Shown here: positions 1-8,866 of the stretch, piece after piece
Numbering within the stretch: position 1 is the stretch's first letter
Layout of the letters: each line of letters starts with the position of its first letter
From: Bacteroidota bacterium
GTDB lineage: Bacteria; Bacteroidota; Rhodothermia; Rhodothermales; JAAAOL01
NCBI GenBank assembly: GCA_009908885.1
Contig: JAAAOL010000529.1
Span: 1-10,442 of the forward strand
Direction: 5' to 3'
DNA: 10,442 bases
Notes under the pieces: generated by a model
What the model was told of the DNA's origin: nothing
What the model saw: the letters and a program-made list of their open reading frames with translations, nothing else
Database searches by the model: none
Position numbers and translations under genes: made by a program

Positions 1-253
1 CTTCGTCCGTCAGGTCCGGATAGCGCTCGCCCAGCAGGCGCTCGAAGTCGGGGTTGCCGGAGAACAGCTCGCCGTCCACCCAGACGGTGCCCGCCTCGAT
101 GGCCGTCTTCTCCGTCTCGGAGATGGTGGGCAGGAAGCCGAGTCGCTCCATGGTGTCCATGAGCGGCTTCGAGAGCGCTTTGCGACGCACCGCAGGCACG
201 CCGAAGAGCACGCCCAGGGCCGCGGCGCCGATCATCTTATTACGTAGACTCAT
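1..253 (-). CDS. fadE: Acyl-CoA dehydrogenase FadE, N-terminal part (cut by window edge)
   Basis: The 84 visible residues start at ATG 253-251 and run off the left edge, so the catalytic domain is not seen. Residues 46-64 (ETEKTAIEAGTVWVDGELF) followed by GNPDF and YPDLTDE match, from memory, the conserved leader just before the catalytic domain in the Escherichia coli-type FadE (about 800 residues). That enzyme oxidises acyl-CoA to trans-2-enoyl-CoA with FAD in the first step of beta-oxidation. Residues 7-20 are hydrophobic and could be a short membrane anchor, but the long N-terminal membrane region of the E. coli protein is absent. No Shine-Dalgarno is evident. The gene is last in a minus-strand fad cluster, but a 123-base gap with its own palindromic operator (326-338) suggests separate or additional control. 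The family call rests on the N-terminal motif only. Confidence 0.8.
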   Translation of the reverse strand, partial: MSLRNKMIGAAALGVLFGVPAVRRKALSKPLMDTMERLGFLPTISETEKTAIEAGTVWVDGELFSGNPDFERLLGERYPDLTDE

Positions 254-319
254 GATCTCGATTCAGGTTAGTGAGTGGATGTCATGAAAGACGACCGCAC
301 GCTGCGGCGCCTGCTGTGT

Positions 320-339
320 CTGTGATTAACGGTGTTAAG
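320..339 (-). promoter_or_regulatory. Predicted TetR/FadR-type operator upstream of fadE
   Basis: Bases 326-338 read TTAACGGTGTTAA, two 5-base inverted half-sites (TTAAC and GTTAA) around a 3-base centre. The flanks also match the copy upstream of tetR: bases 320-339 agree with 7487-7506 at 19 of 20 positions, differing only at the centre (T versus C). The site is about 73-85 bases upstream of the fadE start. The inferred role is binding of the TetR-type regulator encoded at 6854-7465, repressing fadE until acyl-CoA is present. Binding itself is not demonstrated. Confidence 0.7.
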
Positions 340-350
340 AACGGGTGCAA
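323..350 (-). promoter_or_regulatory. Possible fadE promoter overlapping the operator
   Basis: On the minus strand TTGCAC (350-345) is followed after 16 bases by TAATCA (328-323), a weak match to a housekeeping -35/-10 pair. The palindrome 326-338 fills the spacer and reaches into the -10, which would suit repression. A T-rich run lies just upstream. The match is poor and promoter consensus in this lineage may differ, so this is a tentative call. Confidence 0.25.
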
Positions 351-376
351 AAAAAGAGCAGTCCCGGCTTGGGGCC

Positions 377-1045
377 TCAGAAGCGGAACGCCCGCAACAG
401 GTCGGCTCCGTGGATAGTGATGGACGGAATGACGATGAACTTGCTGTCGCGCAGCCCGAGAGCCGAGCGGTCGTAGTAGACGGCGAGTTCGGGACTCACC
501 CCGAGATCTACCCGCCCGATGCGCAGTCCCAGGATCACGCCGAGGCTCGGCGAGTCGCTGACGGCATCGCTGCTGACAGGAATGACCTGCATCGCCCGCA
601 GCGCGCCGAACGGCGTCACCGTGCGCTCCGGGCCTGAAGCCAGGAGCGTGCCTTCCAGATGCAGGTGGTTGCCCCCGTTCACGATTCCGCCGCCGACCAT
701 GCCGGAGACGACCATGCGATCCGGGGTCGCGCTGGGACCCAGGACGCGCTTGTAGTTGACCACCACGCCGCTCATCCCCGGGATGCGCACGCCCAGGTCT
801 GAGCGCCCGTCGATGCCGAAGCGGGTCTCGGCATCCAGGAGCGCGTAGCGTGTGCCCACCCGCGAGCTATCATCCTCCAGCACGGAGCCTCCCGGTACCG
901 AGTAAATCGCCATGCTCGGCACCACCTCGCCCTCCGGCACGGGCCGGGCCGTCGTGCCGACGGAGAAGGGCACACACCCGCTCGCCGTGAGGCTCACCAC
1001 AGCGAGCAGGAGGAGGCCCAGCGGTATGTAGCGACCAGACTGCAT
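377..1045 (-). CDS. Predicted outer-membrane lipoprotein, function unknown, inside the fad cluster
   Basis: I do not recognise the family of this 222-residue protein. It starts with positively charged MQSGR, a hydrophobic stretch at residues 8-18 and a lipobox-like TASGC, so Cys24 is the probable lipidated residue after signal peptidase II cleavage. The rest is rich in Gly, Val and alternating hydrophobic residues (for example RSDLGVRIPG near 81-90 and VILGLRIGRVDLGV near 169-182), as in outer-membrane beta-strands. It ends in aromatic RAFRF, resembling the C-terminal Phe signature of beta-barrel proteins. The gene begins only 18 bases after the fadA stop, in the same direction, so it is probably co-transcribed with fadA. 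A role in fatty-acid capture or transport at the envelope is an inference from position only; chance neighbourhood is equally possible. Confidence 0.8.
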   Translation of the reverse strand: MQSGRYIPLGLLLLAVVSLTASGCVPFSVGTTARPVPEGEVVPSMAIYSVPGGSVLEDDSSRVGTRYALLDAETRFGIDGRSDLGVRIPGMSGVVVNYKRVLGPSATPDRMVVSGMVGGGIVNGGNHLHLEGTLLASGPERTVTPFGALRAMQVIPVSSDAVSDSPSLGVILGLRIGRVDLGVSPELAVYYDRSALGLRDSKFIVIPSITIHGADLLRAFRF

Positions 1046-1063
1046 CGCGCTTCGGGGATGGCG

Positions 1064-2254
1064 TCAGACTGCCAGATTCTCGATGACCGCCGCCGCGCCC
1101 ATGCCGCCGCCGACGCACATCGTGCAGATGCCGTACTGCACCTCGCGCCGCCGCATCTCGTGCAGCAGCGTGGCGGTCAGCTTGGCGCCGGTACAGCCGA
1201 GCGGGTGGCCGAGGGCGATGGCGCCGCCGTTGACGTTGACGACGTCTTCGCTGAGGCCCACCTCGCGGATCACGGCGAGGGCCTGCGCGGCGAAGGCTTC
1301 GTTCAGCTCGACGAGGCCGATGTCGTCCACCGAGAGGCCCGTCTGCTTGAGCACCTTCTGGATGGCCGGGACCGGGCCGATGCCCATGAGTTCGGGGTCG
1401 ACGCCCGCCAGCGAGAAGCCGACGATGCGCCCGAGCGGCGTAACGCCCAGCTCGCTGACCATCCGCTCGCTCATGACGACCGAGGCCGCCGCGCCGTCCG
1501 ACCGCTGCGAAGCGTTGCCCGCGGTCACGGTGCCGCCCTTGCGAAAGACCGGCCGCAACCCGGCGAGCGCGTCCAGCGACGTGTCGGCGCGCGGGCCTTC
1601 GTCTACGGTGAAGTCGGCCTCTACGGTGACCGTCTCGCCGTCCTGGTAGTGGGTCTCCTCGACGTGTAGCGGCACGATCTCGTCGTCGAAGCGCCCGTTC
1701 TCGATGGCGTCGAGGGCGCGCTGGTGGGACTGCAGGGCGAAGCGGTCCTGGTCTTCGCGGGAGACGTCGTACTTGGCCGCTACGTTCTCGGCGGTGTTGC
1801 CCATCGAGATGTAGAGGCCGGGGTCGTCGGCGACGCCGTCGGGATCGGGCGAGAAGTAGAAGCCGCTCATCGGCACGTGACTCATCGACTCGGATCCGCC
1901 CGCGACGACGCACTCGGCATGCCCGGCCATGATGGCCTGCGACGCCATGACGATGGTCTGCAGCCCGGACGAGCAGAAGCGGTTGATGGTGGCGCCCGGC
2001 ACGTGGTCCGGCAGCCCGGCGCGCTGCGCGATGATGCGGCCGACGTTCATGCCCTGCGGCCCCTCGGGGAAGGCGCAGCCCACCATCACGTCGTCGATTT
2101 CATCGGGCTCCAGCCCCTCGACGCGGGCGATGGCGGCCTTGACGGCCTCGGCGCCCATCTGTTCAGGCCGAAAGTTGCGCAACGTCCCGCGCGGCGCCTT
2201 GCCGACCGCCGTCCGCACGCTGCTGACGATATATGCTCCGTTTCTGGCTTCCAT
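1064..2254 (-). CDS. fadA: 3-ketoacyl-CoA thiolase (acetyl-CoA C-acyltransferase)
   Basis: This 396-residue protein has the full length of a degradative thiolase, which cleaves 3-ketoacyl-CoA with CoA to release acetyl-CoA, the last step of beta-oxidation, in the cytoplasm. The catalytic features are all visible: nucleophile Cys94 in NRFCSSGLQ, NEAFA at 318-322, His350 in GHPLGCTG, and the second active-site Cys380 in CVGGGMG. The start is supported by a strong GAGGAG on the minus strand (2269-2264), nine bases before the ATG; this is the best ribosome binding site of the fad cluster. The gene lies 140 bases downstream of fadN, separated by a repeat-containing stem-loop, and 18 bases before the lipoprotein gene. 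A biosynthetic acetyl-CoA acetyltransferase is the main alternative, but the pairing with fadN favours beta-oxidation. Confidence 0.95.
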   Translation of the reverse strand: MEARNGAYIVSSVRTAVGKAPRGTLRNFRPEQMGAEAVKAAIARVEGLEPDEIDDVMVGCAFPEGPQGMNVGRIIAQRAGLPDHVPGATINRFCSSGLQTIVMASQAIMAGHAECVVAGGSESMSHVPMSGFYFSPDPDGVADDPGLYISMGNTAENVAAKYDVSREDQDRFALQSHQRALDAIENGRFDDEIVPLHVEETHYQDGETVTVEADFTVDEGPRADTSLDALAGLRPVFRKGGTVTAGNASQRSDGAAASVVMSERMVSELGVTPLGRIVGFSLAGVDPELMGIGPVPAIQKVLKQTGLSVDDIGLVELNEAFAAQALAVIREVGLSEDVVNVNGGAIALGHPLGCTGAKLTATLLHEMRRREVQYGICTMCVGGGMGAAAVIENLAV

Positions 2255-2263
2255 GCTCTATAT

Positions 2264-2269
2264 CTCCTC
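2264..2269 (-). promoter_or_regulatory. Ribosome binding site of fadA
   Basis: The minus strand reads GAGGAG, nine bases upstream of the fadA ATG at 2254-2252. It stands out because fadD, fadN and tetR show no Shine-Dalgarno sequence, and it fixes the thiolase start. Confidence 0.7.
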
Positions 2270-2313
2270 TGAGGTGTTGCTAAATCGGCTTGTCGGTACA
2301 AGTGTAGGCCATG

Positions 2314-2387
2314 CTTGGTGCTTCGTTCTTGGTTCTTTGGGGTGCCGTCTCTCGACCTGCCAAGTACCAAGAACCAAGTACCAAACC
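2314..2387 (-). repeat. Heptad-repeat stem-loop between fadN and fadA
   Basis: One arm (2360-2387, plus strand) is a run of seven-base units: CCAAGTA, CCAAGAA, CCAAGTA, CCAAACC. The other arm (2315-2342) holds the complementary type: TTGGTGC, TTCGTTC, TTGGTTC, TTTGGGG. Bases 2315-2339 can pair with 2360-2384 at 21 of 25 positions, with a loop of about 20 bases. It starts 8 bases after the fadN stop and is followed in transcription by the fadA ribosome binding site. There is no T-run after it, so it does not look like a rho-independent terminator. It may be an mRNA processing or stabilising structure, or a dispersed palindromic repeat. Confidence 0.65.
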
Positions 2388-2394
2388 CAACCCC

Positions 2395-4806
<2,412 letters not shown>

Positions 4807-4871
4807 GCGGTATATGGTAGATGGTCAAGTTGGGTGATCGTGTCGATGCGTTCGTGGCGACCCGCCGCGCG

Positions 4872-6764
4872 TCAGCTGACCTTGGCGGGACGCTTCTTCG
4901 AGGACGTCGGCTCGTGGTACAGCGCCTCGATCTCGTCCGCATAGCGCTCCCGCACCTTGGCGCGCTTCACCTTGAGCGTCGGCGTCAGCAGGCCGTTCTC
5001 GATGGTGAGGTGCTCAGGGATGAGGGCGAAGCGCTTGATGGTGGACCAGTGATCCATGTCCTCGTTGGCCTTGTCCACCAGCTCCTGATAGCGGGCGATG
5101 ACCTGGGGCTCCTCCACCAGCTCGTCGGGCGGCATCTCGGGGTCCAGCCCAACCGACCGGGCGAAGCTCTCCAGCGCCTCCTGTTCCGGGAAGATGAGCG
5201 CCGTGCAGAATTTGTACCCCGAGCCGACGACCACGGCGTTCTCGACCAGGCCCTCCACGCCGAGCTGGTTCTCCAGCGGCTGCGGCATCACGTACTTGCC
5301 CGTCGAGAGCTTGAAGAGGTCTTTCTTGCGGTCGGTGATGCGGAGGAAGCCCTCGTCCGTGAACTCGCCGATGTCACCGGTGTGGAACCAGCCCTCGGCG
5401 TTGATCACCTCGTCCGTCTTCTCCTCGTTCTTGTAGTAGCCCTGCATCACGTGCGGGCCACGCGTCAGGATTTCGCCGTCGTCGGCAATCATGACTTCCA
5501 CGCCGGGGATTGGCTCACCCACGGTGCCCGCCCGGTTGCGATCGGGCCGGTTGAAGGTGATGACGGGGCTCGTCTCGGTCAGGCCATAGCCCTGAAGGAC
5601 CGTCAGCCCGGCGGCGGAGAAGACGTTGGCGATCTCGCTGTTGAGCGCGGCGCCGCCACAGATGACGTAATTGATGCGCCCGCCCATCACGTCGCGCCAC
5701 TTGCCGTAGACGAGCGTGTCGGCCAGCTTCAGCTTGAGCGCGTCCAGCCCCTGCGGCTCGTGCCCTAGCTCGTACTGCTGCGCCAGGTCCAGCGCCCACG
5801 CGCCGATGCGTCCCTGCAGGCCTTCCATGCCGTCGATGCGCTCCTGAATCTTGGCGTACACTTTCTCTAGCACGCGCGGCACCGTGGCGAAGGCCGTCGG
5901 GTGGACCTCGCCCATGTCGCGCACGAGGTCGTCCGGCGTCGTGAAGTAGACGCCCGTGCCGCGGTAGAGGAAGCCGTAGTGCAGCGTCCGGGCGAAGACG
6001 TGGGTCAGCGGTAGGAACGAGACCGCCACCTCGCCGTCCGGCCCGTCGCGGTAGCCCTTCATGCCGCTGAAGGCCGTGAGGGCGTTGAACGAGATATTTT
6101 CGTGCGTCAGCATGACGCCCTTGGGCCGCCCCGTGGTGCCGCTCGTGTAGATGAGCGTCGCCAGGTCGTGCGGGTCGATCTGATCGCGCAGGTCGCCGAT
6201 GGCCTCAGGAGCCTCGCGCAGCCGCCGGGCGCCGCGGTCGCGCACGTCCTCGTAAGTGAGCACGGTGACGCCGTCGGGCAGCGACGGCAGGTCGTCCGTC
6301 TCCTTGCGGGCCAGGATGATGGTCTGGATGCGCGGCAGCTCGGGAAGCAGCTCGGCCAGTTCGTTCAGCCGCTCGACGTCCGCCACGCACATCGCCTTCA
6401 CCTCGGCGTGGTCCAGCACGTACTGCGTCATCTCCGGCGCGCTGCTCAGATAGATCGGCACGTCGATGATGCCCGCCAGCAGACAGCCCATGTCGGCCAG
6501 GCAGAAGTAGACGTCGCTGTCCAGGTAGAAGCCGACGCGGTCGCCCCGGTCGAGGCCGAGGTCCAGGAATCCGAGGGCGAGTTCCTCGGAGATCAGGCGA
6601 AAGGCGTCGAGCGAGTAGGGCGTCCAGGTGCCGTCGCCCGAGGGCTGGTTGAGCGCCGTCGGATGGGTGTACCGGTCACAGGCGTCGTACATCATCTCGG
6701 GCAGCGTCTTGCCGAGCGTCAGGGTGCCGGTACCGGGGGGTGCGGTATAAATGCGGCTGCTCAT
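4872..6764 (-). CDS. fadD: Long-chain fatty-acid–CoA ligase (AMP-forming acyl-CoA synthetase)
   Basis: This 630-residue ANL-superfamily enzyme activates free fatty acids with ATP and CoA to acyl-CoA, feeding the FadE/FadN/FadA cycle. Visible motifs in order: the phosphate-binding loop IYTSGTTGRPKGV (205-217), GYGLTETSP (392-400), GWFHTGDIG (458-466), hinge DRKKD (478-482), and the C-terminal catalytic lysine region LTPTLKVKR with Lys598. Length and the TLKVKR ending fit the long-chain (COG1022-like) group better than acetyl-CoA synthetase. It is probably soluble or peripheral: I see no clear membrane segment, but the tail is lysine-rich. It lies 89 bases downstream of tetR and 65 upstream of fadN in the same direction, so it is probably the first enzyme gene of the operon. 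No Shine-Dalgarno precedes the ATG. Exact chain-length preference cannot be read from sequence. Confidence 0.93.
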   Translation of the reverse strand: MSSRIYTAPPGTGTLTLGKTLPEMMYDACDRYTHPTALNQPSGDGTWTPYSLDAFRLISEELALGFLDLGLDRGDRVGFYLDSDVYFCLADMGCLLAGIIDVPIYLSSAPEMTQYVLDHAEVKAMCVADVERLNELAELLPELPRIQTIILARKETDDLPSLPDGVTVLTYEDVRDRGARRLREAPEAIGDLRDQIDPHDLATLIYTSGTTGRPKGVMLTHENISFNALTAFSGMKGYRDGPDGEVAVSFLPLTHVFARTLHYGFLYRGTGVYFTTPDDLVRDMGEVHPTAFATVPRVLEKVYAKIQERIDGMEGLQGRIGAWALDLAQQYELGHEPQGLDALKLKLADTLVYGKWRDVMGGRINYVICGGAALNSEIANVFSAAGLTVLQGYGLTETSPVITFNRPDRNRAGTVGEPIPGVEVMIADDGEILTRGPHVMQGYYKNEEKTDEVINAEGWFHTGDIGEFTDEGFLRITDRKKDLFKLSTGKYVMPQPLENQLGVEGLVENAVVVGSGYKFCTALIFPEQEALESFARSVGLDPEMPPDELVEEPQVIARYQELVDKANEDMDHWSTIKRFALIPEHLTIENGLLTPTLKVKRAKVRERYADEIEALYHEPTSSKKRPAKVS

Positions 6765-6853
6765 GGGAGGTCGGTTTCGTCAGCGATGAGAGGGACTGGG
6801 AAGAACAGCATCTTTATGTGCTAAAAAAGCGCTTCCAGTTACGCACAGTGGGA

Positions 6854-7465
6854 TTATGCCGCCTGGGGACGGACTTCTACGGGCAGCACGCCCCGCAGCG
6901 CCTGGTCGATGGCGGCATCGATGAACGCGTCCCGGTCGATGCGGATGTCGACGCGGCGCGAGAGCTGCAGCGACACCGTGCCGTGGAGGGCCGCCCAGAT
7001 CACGCTGGCCGACACGCGCGGGTCGTCGGTATGCATCACGCCCTGCTCAACGCCGTCAGCCAAGGCCGACGCCATGATGTCGAGGTTGCGCCGGGCGCGC
7101 CGGTACTTGTCCGCCGGGTAGCGCTCCATCCGCTCGGGGCGCAGGAGAAACATGATCTCGTAGTATTCCTGGTTCTCCAGCCCGAACTCGACGTAGCGCC
7201 GACAGAGGGCCCGCAGCCGCGCTCGAGGGGAGTCCGAATAGGCCGCTGCCACGGTCTTTAATTCATCGTACAACTGCTCCATCCCTTCGTCGATGAGGGC
7301 GTGAAACAGCGCATCCTTGTTCTCGAAGTAGAGATAGATGCTCGTCGCGCTGTACCCGATGGCGCGGGCGATCTTCCGCATCGAAAGGCTGGCGTACCCG
7401 TCCTGCACTAGCAGATGACGGGTCGTATCCAGGATTCGACGACGCAGATCAGTCTCGGACGACAT
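6854..7465 (-). CDS. TetR-family transcriptional regulator, likely fatty-acid-degradation repressor
   Basis: The 203-residue protein has the normal TetR length. Residues 7-53 form the DNA-binding domain: helix ILDTTRHLLV, then the helix-turn-helix LSMRKIARAIGYSATSIYLY (27-46) and FENKDAL (47-53). The C-terminal half contains VIWAALHGTVSL (155-166), typical of a TetR ligand-binding subgroup with a conserved W..LHG patch. Such proteins bind DNA as dimers and release it on binding a small ligand. The location directly ahead of fadD-fadN-fadA suggests an acyl-CoA-sensing role like Bacillus FadR or Pseudomonas PsrA, which is inference. A palindrome 28-40 bases before its start, nearly identical to one before fadE, suggests autoregulation. 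No Shine-Dalgarno is visible before the ATG at 7465. It may be co-transcribed with fadD across the 89-base gap. Confidence 0.9.
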   Translation of the reverse strand: MSSETDLRRRILDTTRHLLVQDGYASLSMRKIARAIGYSATSIYLYFENKDALFHALIDEGMEQLYDELKTVAAAYSDSPRARLRALCRRYVEFGLENQEYYEIMFLLRPERMERYPADKYRRARRNLDIMASALADGVEQGVMHTDDPRVSASVIWAALHGTVSLQLSRRVDIRIDRDAFIDAAIDQALRGVLPVEVRPQAA

Positions 7466-7486
7466 AGGGCAAGGCCAGTGCGTGTG

Positions 7487-7506
7487 CTGTGATTAACGGC
7501 GTTAAG
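7487..7506 (-). promoter_or_regulatory. Predicted TetR/FadR-type operator upstream of tetR
   Basis: Bases 7493-7505 read TTAACGGCGTTAA, a perfect TTAAC/GTTAA inverted repeat with a 3-base centre. It lies 28-40 bases before the tetR start and is the near-identical partner (19 of 20 bases) of the site upstream of fadE. Inferred to be the autoregulatory site of the adjacent TetR-type protein, which through read-through could also govern fadD, fadN and fadA. Confidence 0.75.
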
Positions 7507-7532
7507 TAACAGCATGTTTCTGACCGAATCAA
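7503..7532 (-). promoter_or_regulatory. Possible tetR (and fad operon) promoter
   Basis: The minus strand shows TTGATT (7532-7527) and, 18 bases on, TACTTA (7508-7503), an acceptable -35/-10 pair. The -10 overlaps the palindromic operator at 7493-7505, the expected layout for repression by blocking RNA polymerase. The call depends on a housekeeping-type consensus that may not hold in this organism. Confidence 0.35.
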
Positions 7533-7603
7533 GCTGCCTTTCCGGTCTCGCCACTTTTTCGCACCAACCGCATCTTATCACTCGCCTACCGATCTGCCCA
7601 CAC

Positions 7604-7631
7604 AAAAAAGGCCGCCCCGGACGGGACGGCC
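7604..7631 (-). terminator. Rho-independent terminator of the DUF4097 gene
   Basis: On the minus strand a GC-rich hairpin (7631-7610; nine-pair stem GGCCGTCCC/GGGGCGGCC with one mismatch and a four-base loop) is followed by six T (7609-7604). It lies about 70 bases after the stop of the gene at 7704-8645. It insulates the fad regulator from that gene, so the fad transcript must start between here and 7465. Confidence 0.88.
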
Positions 7632-7703
7632 TCGTCGTAGTGTACCTTATGGAGTACGGCGCCTGACGCAGGAACAGGGCCCCTCACGCCGCGCCGACTG
7701 CGA

Positions 7704-8645
7704 TCAGTAGCTCTTCTTGAGCGTCACGTTGCCCACGCCCGCGCTGAGGCGCAACTCGGGCCCGCCGCCGTTGACCTGACCGCTGAAGGAGCGCTTGAGC
7801 CACTTGCCTTCGACCTCCAGCGGAAAGTCGGTCTCGCAGGTGCCCATCGAGGCGCTGCCGTCCACGTAGACGCTCACGTCCGCGGCCAGGCGCACCGTCA
7901 CGTTGCCCGCTCCGGAGCGCAGGTGCGAGGCCTGCTCGGGCTGTCCGAGGATCTCGGCAGAGATGTTGCCCGCACCGGTCGTCGCCTTCACGGCGCCATA
8001 GACGCCGCCCAGGTTGATATTCCCGGCGCCGGTCTCCACGTGAACGCGATCCAGATCGCCCTCCACGTTGATGTTGCCCGCCCCGGAGGTGACCTCGACG
8101 ATACCCAGCACGGACTTGACGTCGATGTTGCCCGCGCCGGTCCGTCCGTCTACCGTGCCCTGCACGTCTGCGATGGAGACGTTCCCCGCCCCACTGCTGA
8201 ACTCGACGTTATACTCAGTGGGCACGCGAACGCGCACGCGGATCTTGAGCCGCTCGTGTCCGCGCCAGCGGCCCCAGAAGCTGTCATCTTTGTCGAACCG
8301 GGAGCGCAGGTGGACGTCGTCGCCTTCCTGGTCGAAGCTATATTCGTGGCGTTGCAGGATTTCTTCGGCTTCCTCGCGCGTGTCCGCCTTCGCGATGCGC
8401 TCGATGACGATCAGCACCCGGTCGTCCTGAATCGTTTCCACGTCGAGGTTGCCGCGGTCGAGGTCCAGGTGCAGGGTGCCGCCCGGGCGAACCGAATAGG
8501 CTTTCTTGACGACGTCTTTGACATCGAGGACGCCGGTCTTCGGGTCTTCACCGAGGGTATCGGCATGGGCCCGAGGTGCCGCGCTGGCGAACACCAGGGC
8601 GACGAGAACGGCGAGAGCGGGCATCCAGCGAAAGAGGCGGGTCAT
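7704..8645 (-). CDS. Secreted DUF4097-type putative adhesin with 18-residue GAGN repeats
   Basis: This 313-residue protein begins with a signal peptide (hydrophobic residues 9-22, likely cleavage after AHA at about 28), so it is exported. It lacks a lipobox and has no further membrane segment. Residues 30-145 are acidic and mixed. From 152 the motif GAGN recurs at 152, 170, 188, 206 and 224, exactly 18 residues apart, then at 245, with GVGN at 303. Each unit alternates short beta-strands such as NIDVKSVLGIVEV, which suggests a right-handed beta-solenoid. This matches the DUF4097 family of putative adhesins, whose molecular function is not established. The last residues (VTLKKSY) close the final strand. 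The gene is monocistronic: its own terminator lies downstream, and osmC is divergent upstream. Surface or periplasmic binding is inference. Confidence 0.82.
   Translation of the reverse strand: MTRLFRWMPALAVLVALVFASAAPRAHADTLGEDPKTGVLDVKDVVKKAYSVRPGGTLHLDLDRGNLDVETIQDDRVLIVIERIAKADTREEAEEILQRHEYSFDQEGDDVHLRSRFDKDDSFWGRWRGHERLKIRVRVRVPTEYNVEFSSGAGNVSIADVQGTVDGRTGAGNIDVKSVLGIVEVTSGAGNINVEGDLDRVHVETGAGNINLGGVYGAVKATTGAGNISAEILGQPEQASHLRSGAGNVTVRLAADVSVYVDGSASMGTCETDFPLEVEGKWLKRSFSGQVNGGGPELRLSAGVGNVTLKKSY
7923..8192 (-). repeat. Five in-frame 54-base coding repeats (GAGN solenoid units)
   Basis: Residues 152-241 of the DUF4097 protein consist of five units of exactly 18 residues, each starting with GAGN. 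At DNA level the plus strand shows recurring blocks like GTTGCCCGC every 54 bases, although third positions have diverged, so the units are old rather than freshly amplified. Confidence 0.75.
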
Positions 8646-8692
8646 GGCGTCATGTCAGCATGTGAGGAGTGTGGGGCAGGATGGTGACGGTC

Positions 8693-8757
8693 CTACTCGC
8701 GCTACGTAAGCCGGGGACCAGGGTTTCACTTCCGCCCTATCCTGCTACTCGGGCTAC
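8693..8757. repeat. Pair of 13-base direct repeats in the divergent intergenic region
   Basis: CTACTCGCGCTAC (8693-8705) and CTACTCGGGCTAC (8745-8757) match at 12 of 13 bases, with starts 52 bases apart, close to five helical turns. They lie in the 221-base non-coding region between the divergent DUF4097 and osmC genes. They could be paired regulator sites; no convincing promoter was recognised in this region. Confidence 0.4.
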
Positions 8758-8866
8758 CGGACGTGTTACGAAGTCTGCATTTTCCCTCCCACGCACGATC
8801 ATTCTTCTGAGGCAGGGGTAGCACGTAGAAAGTCGCCCTGATTACTCACCTTCACACCCCTTACGC

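Noticed and set aside
340..376. Terminator after the lipoprotein gene (T-run on the minus strand near 350-356)
   Set aside because: The T-run is real, but the preceding bases form no stable stem; it may instead be part of the fadE promoter.
870..1913. Minus-strand 347-residue frame overlapping fadA and the lipoprotein
   Set aside because: Arg/Gly-rich frame-shifted shadow of the thiolase with no domain; it would overlap two well-supported genes.
2314..2387. CRISPR-like or mobile element reading of the heptad repeats
   Set aside because: Units are seven bases with no unique spacers, no transposase and no target-site duplication seen.
4821..5768. Plus-strand 315-residue frame antisense to fadD
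   Set aside because: Composition is that of an antisense shadow and fadD motifs cover the same DNA on the minus strand.
6765..6853. Promoter or terminator between tetR and fadD
   Set aside because: There is a T-rich run after AGCGC on the minus strand, but no convincing hairpin and no good -35/-10 pair; no copy of the TTAAC palindrome is present.
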